A stretch of DNA of 62,206 nt from Bacillota bacterium (GTDB lineage Bacteria; Bacillota; Clostridia; Lachnospirales; Lachnospiraceae), in contig JAEYQV010000050.1 in assembly GCA_023409835.1 (NCBI GenBank), positions 1 to 62,206 on the forward strand, in the 5' to 3' direction. Position numbers and translations under genes: made by a program. Shown piece by piece: positions 43,931 to 53,514 of the stretch. Position 1 is the stretch's first letter. Every line of letters starts with the position of its first letter. Below the pieces are notes generated by a model. It ran no database searches. It saw nothing but the letters and a program-made list of their open reading frames with translations, and was not told where the DNA came from.

Positions 43931-45270
43931 CTTTTCTCACTTCCTTTCACAATATCTCCGATTAAATCATACTCCTTGGCGGAATTCACCTGCACCCTGA
44001 CAATATCACCGGAGATCAGTTCCTCCTCCGAGGTTAAGAACAGGAAACCGTCCACCTGCGGTGCATCCATATAGGTCCTTCCGATATATACATTCTCTTC
44101 TTCTGTAATTCTTCCTTCAATCAGGACCTCATAGATATTTCCGATCCTTTCTTGAGCCGCTTCAAATACAATGGATTGCTGCAGCTTCATCAACTCCTTC
44201 TGCCGTTGCTTCTTAACCTTGGCAAGAATCTGGGGCTTAAGCTTCGCTGCCGGAGTGTTATCTTCTTTGGAATAGGTGAATACGCCTAAACGGTCAAACC
44301 GCTGTGTCTTCACGAACTCCATCAGCTCCTGATGCTCCTCCTCTGTTTCTGTCGGGAAGCCTGTAATCAGAGTTGTCCGAAGAGTGATATCCGGTATACT
44401 CCTTCTTAATTTATCGATGATGTGTTCCAGATCAGCCTTATTTGTTTTTCTTCCCATCAGCTTGAGAATACGGTCAGAAGCATGCTGAATCGGGATATCC
44501 AGGTAGTGACAAAGCTTTGGCTCCGTTTTCATCACCTCGATCAGCTCATCCGTTATCTCCTCCGGATAACAGTAAAGAATCCGGATCCAGGCAAGACCGT
44601 CAATCCGGCAGAGCTTACGAAGAAGCTCCGGCAAAGCCTTCCTTCCATAGAGGTCCGAGCCATAGAGGGTCGTCTCCTGTGCTACAAGGATCAGCTCCTT
44701 AACCCCCTGGGCAGCCAGATATTCTGCCTCTGAAATCAATGCTTCCATCGGAATGCTCCGATAATTACCCCGAACCTGAGGAATAATACAATAGGTACAA
44801 TGCTTATCACAGCCCTCCGCAATCTTAAGGTAGGCATAATGGGTTCCGGAAGTCAGAATCCTCTTCCCATAATTCTCAGGGGGAAGATCCAGACGGTCGA
44901 AGCGGGAATATTGCCTGCCCTCCGTCAGCCCTGTCACAATCTCCAGAATAGCACTGAAGCTGCTGGTACCTAACAGCGCATCCACCTCCGGTATTTCCTG
45001 TAGGATCTCCTCTTTATAGCGTTCCGCCAGACAGCCGGTAACAACCAATGCCTTACAGCTGCCTTCCTTTTTATACTCAGCCATTTCCAGAATGGTATTG
45101 ATACTTTCCTGTTTTGCATCATGAATGAAGCAGCAGGTGTTGATGATAATAATATCTGCTGATTTCTCATCCTGTGTAATCCGGTATCCGTTCTCACTCA
45201 AGATACCCAGCATGTTCTCACTGTCTACCAGGTTTTTATCGCAGCCCAGTGAAACAAAAAATATGTTCAT
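43927..45270 (-). CDS. rimO: Ribosomal protein S12 methylthiotransferase RimO
   Basis: RimO adds a methylthio group to an aspartate of ribosomal protein S12. The 447-residue protein has three domains: the N-terminal UPF0004 domain with cysteines in SLGCDKN, INTCCFI and VTGCLAERY; the radical SAM core with EGCDKHCTYCIIP (about 149-161); and a C-terminal TRAM domain (about 375-440). It starts MNIFFVSLGCDKNLVDSE, characteristic of RimO rather than MiaB. pgsA overlaps its stop by four bases. Confidence 0.95.
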   Translation of the reverse strand: MNIFFVSLGCDKNLVDSENMLGILSENGYRITQDEKSADIIIINTCCFIHDAKQESINTILEMAEYKKEGSCKALVVTGCLAERYKEEILQEIPEVDALLGTSSFSAILEIVTGLTEGRQYSRFDRLDLPPENYGKRILTSGTHYAYLKIAEGCDKHCTYCIIPQVRGNYRSIPMEALISEAEYLAAQGVKELILVAQETTLYGSDLYGRKALPELLRKLCRIDGLAWIRILYCYPEEITDELIEVMKTEPKLCHYLDIPIQHASDRILKLMGRKTNKADLEHIIDKLRRSIPDITLRTTLITGFPTETEEEHQELMEFVKTQRFDRLGVFTYSKEDNTPAAKLKPQILAKVKKQRQKELMKLQQSIVFEAAQERIGNIYEVLIEGRITEEENVYIGRTYMDAPQVDGFLFLTSEEELISGDIVRVQVNSAKEYDLIGDIVKGSEKR

Positions 45271-45418
45271 TGATAATCTCCTTTTCCCTTAGTTCATTGG
45301 GATTATTTTTATCCCGTACCTTTTATTTTATCAGCAATTAACTGAAAAGGAAACCTCTTTTTCCTGGTCTTGATATAGTTCCGTACATTCGTTCAGATTT
45401 TTAATGCATTCTCCGGTA

Positions 45419-47611
45419 TTATTTCCTGTTCTTATGTTCCTTCCTGCCCTTTACAAACAGGTAGACTCCCATCGTGAGGATGATCAATACCAGCACAAGG
45501 ATGCAAATAATATAGATAACCGTATCTTCCTTCCCTTCTTTGGCTGTGGAAGTAACGGTCCGGACATCGAAAGCCGCTGCCTGTGCAGAATTCTTCCCCT
45601 TGTCGGAGACTGTTTCTTCTACTGTAGGATCGGAAGCAGCCTCCTGATCGGATACCCGGAATATCGGGGTCAATGAAATCAGAGCGTTATCGGCAGAAAG
45701 AGCAGATACATCAATCGTAGTCTCCTTACTGTCGGAGGTACCGCTCCAGCTTACAAATTCATAGCCCTTCTTCGGTACTGCCGTTACCAGGGTCGGGAGT
45801 CCGTCATAATAAGATCCCTTCCATACGCCATCCTTCACACCGGGGGAGCTTCCTGACAGCGTTACCGTATTCACGATTACATTCCCATCCATCGCCGCAA
45901 CACCGTTCTTTATTGTTATGGACAGAGAGAAGAGCTTACCAAGCTTAAAACGGTTGCATAGCTGGGTCTTTACGACCGCTTCCCTTTTGGCTATGAACTC
46001 CTTAACTGTTTGTACATTATGATTCCAATCTCCCATTAGTCCAAAACGTGCCTTGAATTCATCGATGGCACTTTCATATTGGGCCGACATCGTATCAATG
46101 AGAGTATTCGCATAATCCTGATCAAAATTCGAATTAATCAGATCAAGGAACCGTTGACAGAAATACGTCTTAAATTCCGTATTCTCCATAAGCTTACGCA
46201 GAATTAGGGTTGCACCGTCCTGTGTGGGCCATTCGGTTCCTCCGGTCTTCATGGCATCTGCCAGGGAGTCCATATTGACCGCCCAGGGGTTATACAGACC
46301 GAAATTAAAGTCCGTATCAAATACCAGCCAGCGGATCCTGCCGTCCAGCCCGTATTCAGCCTCCGGATTATATTCCGTGCGGACACGCCAGGCCTTGCAG
46401 TTATTTCCCGGCCAGTCCCGATTGGCTCCATAGATATTAATGATCTGATAATCAACGAAATTCTCAATATCAAGATACTTCTGCAGCTCTTCGTAGTTTT
46501 CCTGTAAGGACATATCACTGCTTTTAAGGAACTCAAGCATATTTTGATAGAATTCCAGATCTGCTTCCTCGCCATTATCGATGATTGGTATCTGGGCTCC
46601 GGAAGCATCATATTGGAAATCGTAGATGATGACTTCATTCTCATCGATGTTATAATGATCCTCAAGATATTTTTCATCCTGCCGTTCTCTTATGTTTTGA
46701 ATACCGTAGAATTCACCGTTGATAAAGGTGATAGCAGGGGAATAGCCCTGCAGATCCAGCTTGGTATTTGCCATAAGAGCCTGGGACAGGGCATCCCGGA
46801 ATAAGGTACCGTCTCCGGCGGTTCCCTCATTCCCGCCATTTCTTAAGATCAGGCGTTTGAATTCTCTTAACTCTTCCCCTTTATTTTCACCGTTCTTAAC
46901 GATTACGGGAATTACACTGTCTGCGAAGAAGTCATACTCAAATTTATTCTGTAAATCATATTCCGATCTGGCATAGATACGGAAGGATTTGAAGGCCCAG
47001 TCCCTTGAGGCAGCACCATGGAGTCGGATTCCTGCATCCATGGACACCCGGAGAGTACCCTCCCGATCAAAATATTCGAAGTGAATCGGTCTCTCCCACT
47101 CCCTCCCGCGATTTTGAGTCTGTCCGGGAGCCATTATACCGGTAGTACTGTCATAAAGATTGGAACTGTCCGTTGTGATGGATATGATTGGTAGCCGGTA
47201 TCTATTTAAGATATTACGATCCACGAAATAGGAAGCAGTTGCAACACCGCTTTCTAAACCACTCTCATTTACTTCAATAGCCCGAATAACAGTTCCGCAG
47301 AAATGTACGGAAGCCTGTTCTCTGATTGCCTGTGCCTTGATCCGGATCGGCTCTGTATATTGATAGGTAGTTATTTTCCCGATCACCGGAATACTTCCAT
47401 CCAAAGTATAATAAATCTTACCACCCGGTGACATTGCTGTGATTGTCAGGTCTAATTCCTCGGTGTATAAGCCAGCCGGCACCGAGAATTTCGGCTTGGG
47501 AATCGTTTCCTCAGCCAGTGCCGGCTTCGCAGAGATCAGTCCGCTGCTTATTAGCGTCAGACCGAGTAAAGCCGCTGCGAATAAAATCTTAACCCTATGA
47601 TTTATTTTCAT
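45419..47611 (-). CDS. CotH-kinase-family surface protein, membrane anchored
   Basis: A 730-residue exported protein. A signal peptide (1 to about 33, ending ALAEE) is followed by a chitobiase-like sheet domain (about 38-130, GKIYYTLDGSIP), then the CotH domain (about 140-560) with GIRLHGAASRDWAFKSFRIYA, LILRNGGNEG, INGEFYGIQNIRERQDEKY and VFDTDFNFGLYNPW; the aspartates of the last motif fit the kinase site of CotH proteins. A beta-repeat domain (about 570-655, GYEFVSWSGTSD) and one C-terminal membrane helix with a basic tail follow. CotH proteins phosphorylate spore coat proteins in Bacillus; many clostridial members are extracellular and may bind cellulosomes or surfaces. There is no sortase motif. 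It lies 36 nt after folD. Confidence 0.88.
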   Translation of the reverse strand: MKINHRVKILFAAALLGLTLISSGLISAKPALAEETIPKPKFSVPAGLYTEELDLTITAMSPGGKIYYTLDGSIPVIGKITTYQYTEPIRIKAQAIREQASVHFCGTVIRAIEVNESGLESGVATASYFVDRNILNRYRLPIISITTDSSNLYDSTTGIMAPGQTQNRGREWERPIHFEYFDREGTLRVSMDAGIRLHGAASRDWAFKSFRIYARSEYDLQNKFEYDFFADSVIPVIVKNGENKGEELREFKRLILRNGGNEGTAGDGTLFRDALSQALMANTKLDLQGYSPAITFINGEFYGIQNIRERQDEKYLEDHYNIDENEVIIYDFQYDASGAQIPIIDNGEEADLEFYQNMLEFLKSSDMSLQENYEELQKYLDIENFVDYQIINIYGANRDWPGNNCKAWRVRTEYNPEAEYGLDGRIRWLVFDTDFNFGLYNPWAVNMDSLADAMKTGGTEWPTQDGATLILRKLMENTEFKTYFCQRFLDLINSNFDQDYANTLIDTMSAQYESAIDEFKARFGLMGDWNHNVQTVKEFIAKREAVVKTQLCNRFKLGKLFSLSITIKNGVAAMDGNVIVNTVTLSGSSPGVKDGVWKGSYYDGLPTLVTAVPKKGYEFVSWSGTSDSKETTIDVSALSADNALISLTPIFRVSDQEAASDPTVEETVSDKGKNSAQAAAFDVRTVTSTAKEGKEDTVIYIICILVLVLIILTMGVYLFVKGRKEHKNRK

Positions 47612-47647
47612 CGCTTCTCCTTAATAACCCCTTACGTTCTTTTGTAA

Positions 47648-48493
47648 TTAGTTCTTCCTTGAGACGGACTCTACACAGTTATGCATCAGCATCGCTACCG
47701 TCATCAGACCGACTCCGCCGGGTACCGGAGTGATTGCGCTTACCTTAGGCAATACATCCTCATAATCCACATCCCCGCAGAGCTTGTTATTCTCGTCCCG
47801 GTTCATACCGACATCAATGATAACCGCTCCCTCCTTCACATAGTCCTTCGTTACAAAACGGGGTTTGCCCAGTGCGGCAATCAGAATATCCGCGCGGTTT
47901 GTAACCTCCTTCAGATTTTTGGTACGGGAATGACATATGGTAACCGTCGCATTTTCTCTTAACATCAGCATTGCCATCGGTTTTCCTACAATATTGCTTC
48001 TGCCGATAATTACGCATTCCTTTCCTTCCATAGGAAGGTGATAGCGTTTCAGCATCTCGATGACACCCGCCGGCGTGCAGGATACAAAGCCCTTCTGACC
48101 GATACTTAAACGACCGACGCTTTGCGGATGGAAGCCGTCCACATCCTTCTCTATAGCAATTGTCTGGATAATCAGATCCTCATTGATATGCTTCGGAAGG
48201 GGAAGCTGTACCAGAATACCGTTAACAGAAGCATCTGCGTTCAGCTTTTGAACCAGTGTAATAAGCTCTTCCTCCGTCGTTTCCTCCGGAAGCTCATAGG
48301 AGATAGATTTAATTCCCGTATATTCACAGGCCTTCTTCTTATTTCCCACATATACGGAGGAAGCCGGATCATTACCTACCTGAATTACACATAATGTGAT
48401 CTCGACACCCTGCTCCTTGAGCTCTGCCACCTTAGCCTTTACCTCATCCTTAATCTCAGCGGATATTTTTCTGCCATCAATGATTACTGCCAT
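47648..48493 (-). CDS. folD: Methylenetetrahydrofolate dehydrogenase / methenyltetrahydrofolate cyclohydrolase
   Basis: FolD interconverts 5,10-methylene-, methenyl- and 10-formyl-tetrahydrofolate in one-carbon metabolism. The 281-residue protein has VGNDPASSVYVGNKKKACEY with the catalytic lysine region (about 43-62), GILVQLPLPKHIN, the NADP-binding GRSNIVGKPMAMLML (about 165-179) and TPVPGGVGLMTVAMLM near the end. It is complete. The CotH gene follows 36 nt downstream, so they may share a transcript, though no functional link is apparent. Confidence 0.96.
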   Translation of the reverse strand: MAVIIDGRKISAEIKDEVKAKVAELKEQGVEITLCVIQVGNDPASSVYVGNKKKACEYTGIKSISYELPEETTEEELITLVQKLNADASVNGILVQLPLPKHINEDLIIQTIAIEKDVDGFHPQSVGRLSIGQKGFVSCTPAGVIEMLKRYHLPMEGKECVIIGRSNIVGKPMAMLMLRENATVTICHSRTKNLKEVTNRADILIAALGKPRFVTKDYVKEGAVIIDVGMNRDENNKLCGDVDYEDVLPKVSAITPVPGGVGLMTVAMLMHNCVESVSRKN

Positions 48494-48808
48494 CTGTCTC
48501 TCTCCAATCTTATCTTAATTATTCTTCCTACCTGTCTATATCTTGTTCTTCCAATCATACTTATTCTAATATATTCCATCCGATATCACAAGAAATATTT
48601 CTGTCCGGTTCTCCATATCAGAGTCTAAAACAATACACAAAAGTATTATAATATAAACCATTGTGCAGCTGACGGGTTTAGCGTATATATGATGAAATGG
48701 ATACTTCGAAAGTGTCGATGCAGCACCCGTACCGGATTGTGACAGTTAAGATATTACCTTCCACAGTATAATACACTCAATATGCACAAAGAAAGGCTTA
48801 CTATTCAT
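48494..48808. other. Divergent intergenic region folD / MATE
   Basis: About 315 bases between oppositely oriented genes. A TATAAT (48767-48772) precedes the MATE gene but its -35 is poor. A second AT-rich TATAAT-like stretch near 48647-48655 could serve folD. Nothing else is recognised. Confidence 0.45.
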
Positions 48809-50200
48809 ATGACAACTAAGGGAATATTTAAATCAAAATCGGAACAGGCTTTTGTAAATAAGGAAGTAAGTATCAATAAGGAATCCTTAGTCAAGCTGGT
48901 CTGGCCGATCTTTATAGAAAATATTCTGACCATGATGGTTGGCAATATTGACCAGTACATGGTAAAAAGCTATTCGGAAAACGCGGTCGGTGCTATCGGA
49001 AATGCCAATCAGATTATCAACCTGCTTCTGATTATGTTTACCATCATCAGTATGTCAACGACAATTCTTGTCTCCCAATACATAGGCTCCAATAATAAGC
49101 AGAAGCTTTCCATTATATATACCCTATCCATTGTCGTAAATCTGTTGTTCAGTTTGATAATCTCCCTGATCATCCTGCTGTTCTCGGAACGCATATTTAG
49201 CTTTATGAAGGTTCCAACGGAGATTTTTGCGGATGCCAACAGCTTTATCAAATGGATCGGCGGTTTCATCTTCCTTCAGGGACTGATTGCAACCTTTTCC
49301 GCTATCTTCCGCTCGAACCGGAGGATGAAGGAGACAATGATTATCTCCGTTTTTATTAATCTGGTTAATCTGGCAGGTAATATCCTGCTCGTTAACGGAT
49401 TTGGTCCAATCCCCGCCCTTGGGGTAACAGGCTCTGCAATTGCGACAAATATGAGCCGTTTGGTCGGTGTCATCATCTATATCATTTTATTTATTAAGCG
49501 GTTTGAGACAAAAATTACCCTTAGAATATTGAGACCCTTCCCCTGGCAGGATCTAAAGAAGCTTCTGCGTATCGGTGTCCCCTCCGGGGGTGAAGCGCTT
49601 AGCTATTCCATGGCGATGACCTTTATTATGAAGGTGGTCAATTCCTTCGGAACCTTTGTCATCAATACGAAGGTCCTCTCCTCAACCTTCGCCTGGTTTT
49701 CCAATATGTATGCTGTTTCCGTCGGTCAGGCCTCCCAGGTCGTTGTCGGCAACTATATGGGAGCAGGCAGGGTTGATATGGTGAATCGGCGAGTTATGAA
49801 AACTCTGAGGGATTCTGTCATGGTAGCAATCCTTATGTCCTTAACGATGTTTATATTCAGCGATTTATTGTTCGGTATCTTCTCCAGCAATCCGAACGTA
49901 TTGGAGCTGGGTAAGAAAATTCTTCTGGTGGAGGTATTTCTTGAGATCGGTAAATGCTCCAATGTCGTCCTGGTACGCTCCCTTCAGGCAGCCGGAGACA
50001 TTAAATTCCCGATGCTGATCGGTGTCGTATCCATGTGGACGGTTGCCTTCGGCCTTGGCTTCTTCCTAGGCGTCGTATGTAAGCTTGGTTTGGTAGGCAT
50101 TTGGATTGCCATGGCCCTGGATGAGGATATTCGTGCCGTGATCTTCCTGATCCGCTGGAAACGGGGGAAATGGAAAAACATTAGGCTGACGAATGATTAA
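48809..50200 (+). CDS. MATE-family multidrug/Na+ antiporter
   Basis: A 463-residue membrane transporter of the MATE family (MatE domains), expected to export drugs or metabolites using Na+ or H+. About twelve membrane segments in two halves are seen: the first half opens with LVWPIFIENILTMMVGNIDQYMV and GAIGNANQIINL, the second with LLRIGVPSGGEALSYSMAM and VSVGQASQVVVGNYMGAGR, which are typical MATE motifs. An ATG nine codons earlier (48782) lies right at the expected transcript start (TATAAT at 48767-48772), so the later ATG, with GAAAGG upstream, is preferred; this is uncertain. It is the first plus-strand gene of the window. Confidence 0.88.
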   Translation: MTTKGIFKSKSEQAFVNKEVSINKESLVKLVWPIFIENILTMMVGNIDQYMVKSYSENAVGAIGNANQIINLLLIMFTIISMSTTILVSQYIGSNNKQKLSIIYTLSIVVNLLFSLIISLIILLFSERIFSFMKVPTEIFADANSFIKWIGGFIFLQGLIATFSAIFRSNRRMKETMIISVFINLVNLAGNILLVNGFGPIPALGVTGSAIATNMSRLVGVIIYIILFIKRFETKITLRILRPFPWQDLKKLLRIGVPSGGEALSYSMAMTFIMKVVNSFGTFVINTKVLSSTFAWFSNMYAVSVGQASQVVVGNYMGAGRVDMVNRRVMKTLRDSVMVAILMSLTMFIFSDLLFGIFSSNPNVLELGKKILLVEVFLEIGKCSNVVLVRSLQAAGDIKFPMLIGVVSMWTVAFGLGFFLGVVCKLGLVGIWIAMALDEDIRAVIFLIRWKRGKWKNIRLTND

Positions 50201-50503
50201 GCCAGAAGAAATCCTCACTCGTATCCTGTAATCGGAATAAAGTAAGGGCTGTATCGGTATTTCTCCGGCATCCTAGAAGCTTAGCTTCTATACGTTCCGT
50301 GCCATATCCGCTTAGACGCGCTGCCAACGGGAGCTCCGCAGATGCGGGGGGTTGCTTCCGTCGAAAGCTTCCATCGGATATCAGCCGGTCCGGCCAGTCA
50401 GAATATCGATACAGCCCATGTCCTGAATTTCCTGCTGTAGTTGTTACATAGTACTCTTTTTAATACAAATATGTTATTTTGCCTTAATCATGTCATCACT
50501 CTA
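50201..50503. other. Convergent intergenic region MATE / aconitase-family gene
   Basis: These 303 bases lie between two genes that converge. They are mostly filled by the 172-nt inverted-repeat element (50246-50417). The remainder is AT-rich and holds no recognised feature. Confidence 0.6.
50246..50417. repeat. 172-nt intergenic inverted-repeat element with nested stems
   Basis: The ends GGGCTGTATCGGTATT (from 50246) and AATATCGATACAGCCC (to 50417) pair with one mismatch. Inside are a hairpin TAGAAGC/GCTTCTA, a stem ATATCCG/CGGATAT, and within it ACGGGAGC/GCTTCCGT enclosing CCGCA/TGCGG. It may be a structured RNA, a transcription terminator region or a small non-coding mobile element; none of these is proven. 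No reading frame is convincing. Confidence 0.6.
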
Positions 50504-52789
50504 TTAGCTTCTATAATAATTAATCAGGCAGCCCTTCAGAATAATTTCTCTCTCATCGTCCGTCAATTCTCCGAGCGTTAAGGTAAATTCCTTCATTCCC
50601 TTATTCACCACATAGGCCTTCACTTCGGAAATCTTCTCTGCAACGGCTTTCCTGATATCCTTGACGAAGATATAATCTCCGTTGGCAAAAGGAAGCTCTC
50701 CGTCAAGCAGGAATGGCAGCATACCCCAATTAATTAAGTTGGAGCGGTAACGCTTCGTTGCATATTCCTTTGCAATATTAGCAAAGCCTCCAAGGACCTT
50801 CTGGCAGCTGGCCGCCTGCTCTCTGGCGGAACCGTCACCGGGCTTCACTGCATAGATCACACTGCCGATCTGGGTAGCCTTCTCATCAACTGCAAATTTA
50901 TCTTCAATTGCGGAGTATACCTCCCTTAGCTCAGTGAAGGCAGCCGTGATATCCTCTCCTGCTATTCTTGCTTTCTCTGCCTTCTGAACGGCTTTTGCAC
51001 GTCCTACATATGCCGGATCCTTACGGGACAGTGTGAATTCAGCCAGACCCAGCGGATTGGAGCGGTAGGAGGAGGTTTCACCGGAAGGTATTAACTCGTC
51101 GGTCGTAGTAACCGGATCATGGATCTCGGAAACCACCTTAAGAATCATGTCCTCGGATAAGGCAGTCATAGCCGGCCAGTCTACGATACCGGGGCCGAAT
51201 TTCACCTCAACGGAAGGTTCCGGTTTACCGATGCCATTGTAAACACGGTTCTTATAGATGGAGCTGTCAAAATAATACTTGGGTTTACTGAAGTTAACAT
51301 CGATATTCTCTGCAGAGGTCAAATACCCCTTGTTTGCTGCCGTTGCTGCAATGGATCTTGCATCCATTAAGGCCACTGATGCAATCTGACCGGCAGTAAC
51401 CTTGGAGCCCTCACGGTTCGGGAAGTTTCTGGTGGTATGTCGGATACTGAAGCCATTATTTGCAGGAACATCACCGGCACCGAAGCAGGGGCCGCAGAAG
51501 GCAGTACGAATCGTTGCACCGGTTGCCATCAGCTTAGCAATGGAGCCATTTCTGACAAGCTCCATTAATACCGGCTGGCTGGCCGGATATACACTTAAGG
51601 AGAATTCATCGGAGCCTATATATTTTCCTGACAGGATGTCCGTCGCATCACAGATATTCTCAAAGCCACCGCCTGCACAGCCTGCGATTGTTCCCTGTTC
51701 CACATAAAGCCTACCGTTTCTGATCTTATCTCTTAAGGAATAGTTAATCTTATTATTATCCAGACTTACAAGGGCCTTCTTCTCAACCTCACCCAGAATG
51801 TCGTACAGATTCTCGTTCAGCTCATCAATTGTATATACATTACTTGGATGGAACGGCATCGCAATCATCGGTTTAATCTGGGACAGATCGACATATACCA
51901 TACCATCATAATAAGCAACTGCCTGAGGCTTCAGTTCCTTATAATCCTCCGGTCTCTGATGTAGCTCATAGTATTCCTTTACCTTATCATCCGTTACCCA
52001 GATGGAGGACAGGCAGGTAGTCTCCGTGGTCATAACATCGATACCGATACGGTAATCCACGCTTAAGGAAGCGATCCCGTCTCCGACAAATTCCATTACC
52101 TTATTATTTACATAGCCATTGGCAAACACTGCGCCGATGATAGCCAGAGCCACATCCTGAGGTCCGACCCCTTTTCTTAAGTTTCCGGTCAGATATACCG
52201 CTATCACACCCGGCATATTGATATCATAGGTTCTGCTCAGAAGCTGCTTTACAATCTCCGGTCCGCCCTCTCCCATTGCCATCGTTCCCAAAGCCCCATA
52301 ACGGGTATGGCTGTCAGAGCCGAGCAGCATACCGCCGCCGATCGCCAGCATTTCCCTGGCATACTGATGAATGACAGCCTGATGCGGAGGTACGTACACT
52401 CCTCCGTATTTCTTCGCACAGGAAAGACCATACATATGATCATCCTCATTAATGGTACCGCCCACAGCACAGAGACTGTTATGACAGTTGGTGAGCACAT
52501 AAGGAACCGGGAATTTTTCCAGGCCACTTGCCCTTGCCGTCTGAAGAATTCCGACAAAGGTAATATCATGGGAAGTCAATCTGTCAAACTTAATCTTTAA
52601 TTGCTCCATATTACCGGAGGTATTATGTTCCTTTAAAATCCCATAAGCCATCGTACCCTGTCTGGCAGTATCCTTATGTACAGCAGTATGCCCTGTTTTG
52701 GCTTTGATTTCTTCTGCTGAAGCAGGATGCTCCTCAACAATTTCGGTACCATTCAGCAGATATATTCCCTTATCATATAATTTTATCAT
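50504..52789 (-). CDS. Aconitase-superfamily hydratase (YbhJ-like)
   Basis: A 761-residue protein of the aconitase/isopropylmalate isomerase superfamily that resembles the YbhJ-type hydratases more than the housekeeping AcnA or AcnB. Cysteines for a 4Fe-4S cluster are present in IAGCAGGGF and RTAFCGPCFGAGD; nearby are GSDSHTRYGALG and RHTTRNFPNREGSK, as in the catalytic core. A C-terminal swivel domain (about 580-755) holds YRSNLINWGMLPF. Substrate and pathway are unknown; no isocitrate dehydrogenase or citrate synthase gene is near. The ATG (52787-52789) has AGGAGG upstream; a start eight codons earlier overlaps it. Confidence 0.85.
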   Translation of the reverse strand: MIKLYDKGIYLLNGTEIVEEHPASAEEIKAKTGHTAVHKDTARQGTMAYGILKEHNTSGNMEQLKIKFDRLTSHDITFVGILQTARASGLEKFPVPYVLTNCHNSLCAVGGTINEDDHMYGLSCAKKYGGVYVPPHQAVIHQYAREMLAIGGGMLLGSDSHTRYGALGTMAMGEGGPEIVKQLLSRTYDINMPGVIAVYLTGNLRKGVGPQDVALAIIGAVFANGYVNNKVMEFVGDGIASLSVDYRIGIDVMTTETTCLSSIWVTDDKVKEYYELHQRPEDYKELKPQAVAYYDGMVYVDLSQIKPMIAMPFHPSNVYTIDELNENLYDILGEVEKKALVSLDNNKINYSLRDKIRNGRLYVEQGTIAGCAGGGFENICDATDILSGKYIGSDEFSLSVYPASQPVLMELVRNGSIAKLMATGATIRTAFCGPCFGAGDVPANNGFSIRHTTRNFPNREGSKVTAGQIASVALMDARSIAATAANKGYLTSAENIDVNFSKPKYYFDSSIYKNRVYNGIGKPEPSVEVKFGPGIVDWPAMTALSEDMILKVVSEIHDPVTTTDELIPSGETSSYRSNPLGLAEFTLSRKDPAYVGRAKAVQKAEKARIAGEDITAAFTELREVYSAIEDKFAVDEKATQIGSVIYAVKPGDGSAREQAASCQKVLGGFANIAKEYATKRYRSNLINWGMLPFLLDGELPFANGDYIFVKDIRKAVAEKISEVKAYVVNKGMKEFTLTLGELTDDEREIILKGCLINYYRS

Positions 52790-52986
52790 ATAATCCTCCT
52801 GTTCTGGCGACATGCCGCTCCTTTGGGAACCGTTAATCTATAAGCTAATTACTTCCTTGAGGTTGTCCAACGGATCATCTGTTACGTTAATTTCTTAAAG
52901 CAAAGGGCTATAAAATGCACCTTGTAATTGAACCCGATGCTCCTCATACCGGATCACGGATTGGATTCCAAAGTGCATTAGAATCA

Positions 52987-53514
52987 TTATTCAGATAATA
53001 TTCCTTCTTTATAATAAATATCGGTCTCTTCATCACACTGGATCAGCTTAGAGGGCAACAAGCCATTCGTCGCTTTGATCTTCAGCTTAATGACATCCTC
53101 GCCGGTATTTGAGAAGCTGATATTGATTTTACCGTTAAAATTTTCATTAAAATATCCGGCATCAATTAAGTATTCCTTCTCGTAATTCTCAAACTTGAAC
53201 CTTAGCTCCAGATTAGCTTCCCTGCCGTAGAGTTTCATATTTCCCAGCGGAATAGCTACCTTGGAATCCGAATCAATATTTTCAAATACGAGTGGGTCAT
53301 GAAGCGGTCCCTCAACATCGACGAAATATGCCTTCATATACTCCAGCTTTAAATCGGAAGCATTATTAATCTTTAATCGCCCGCCCTGGTTCTCGATCAA
53401 CATAATAATAACGATAATCAGCGCGACCGCACCTATGCTCCCAAATAACAGGTTCCTCCTCCTGTTATCCATTGGTTCCTTATGATGAGTTTTAACAGAC
53501 TTAATTCTCTTCAT
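52987..53514 (-). CDS. Unknown membrane-anchored protein
   Basis: The function is not recognised. The 175-residue protein has a basic N-terminus (MKRIKSVKTHHKEPMDNRRR), one membrane helix (about 24-41, FGSIGAVALIIVIIMLIEN) and an extracellular, beta-rich domain of about 130 residues without cysteines. The start ATG (53512-53514) has GGAGG 7 nt upstream; a start 21 codons earlier has none. It lies alone between the aconitase-family gene and the chemoreceptor terminator. An N-in single-pass protein with an outer domain is the most that can be said. Confidence 0.75.
   Translation of the reverse strand: MKRIKSVKTHHKEPMDNRRRNLLFGSIGAVALIIVIIMLIENQGGRLKINNASDLKLEYMKAYFVDVEGPLHDPLVFENIDSDSKVAIPLGNMKLYGREANLELRFKFENYEKEYLIDAGYFNENFNGKINISFSNTGEDVIKLKIKATNGLLPSKLIQCDEETDIYYKEGILSE

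Noticed and set aside
48782..48808. An upstream ATG for the MATE gene
   Set aside because: It lies at the predicted transcript start with no ribosome binding site; the later ATG is a better choice, though not certain.
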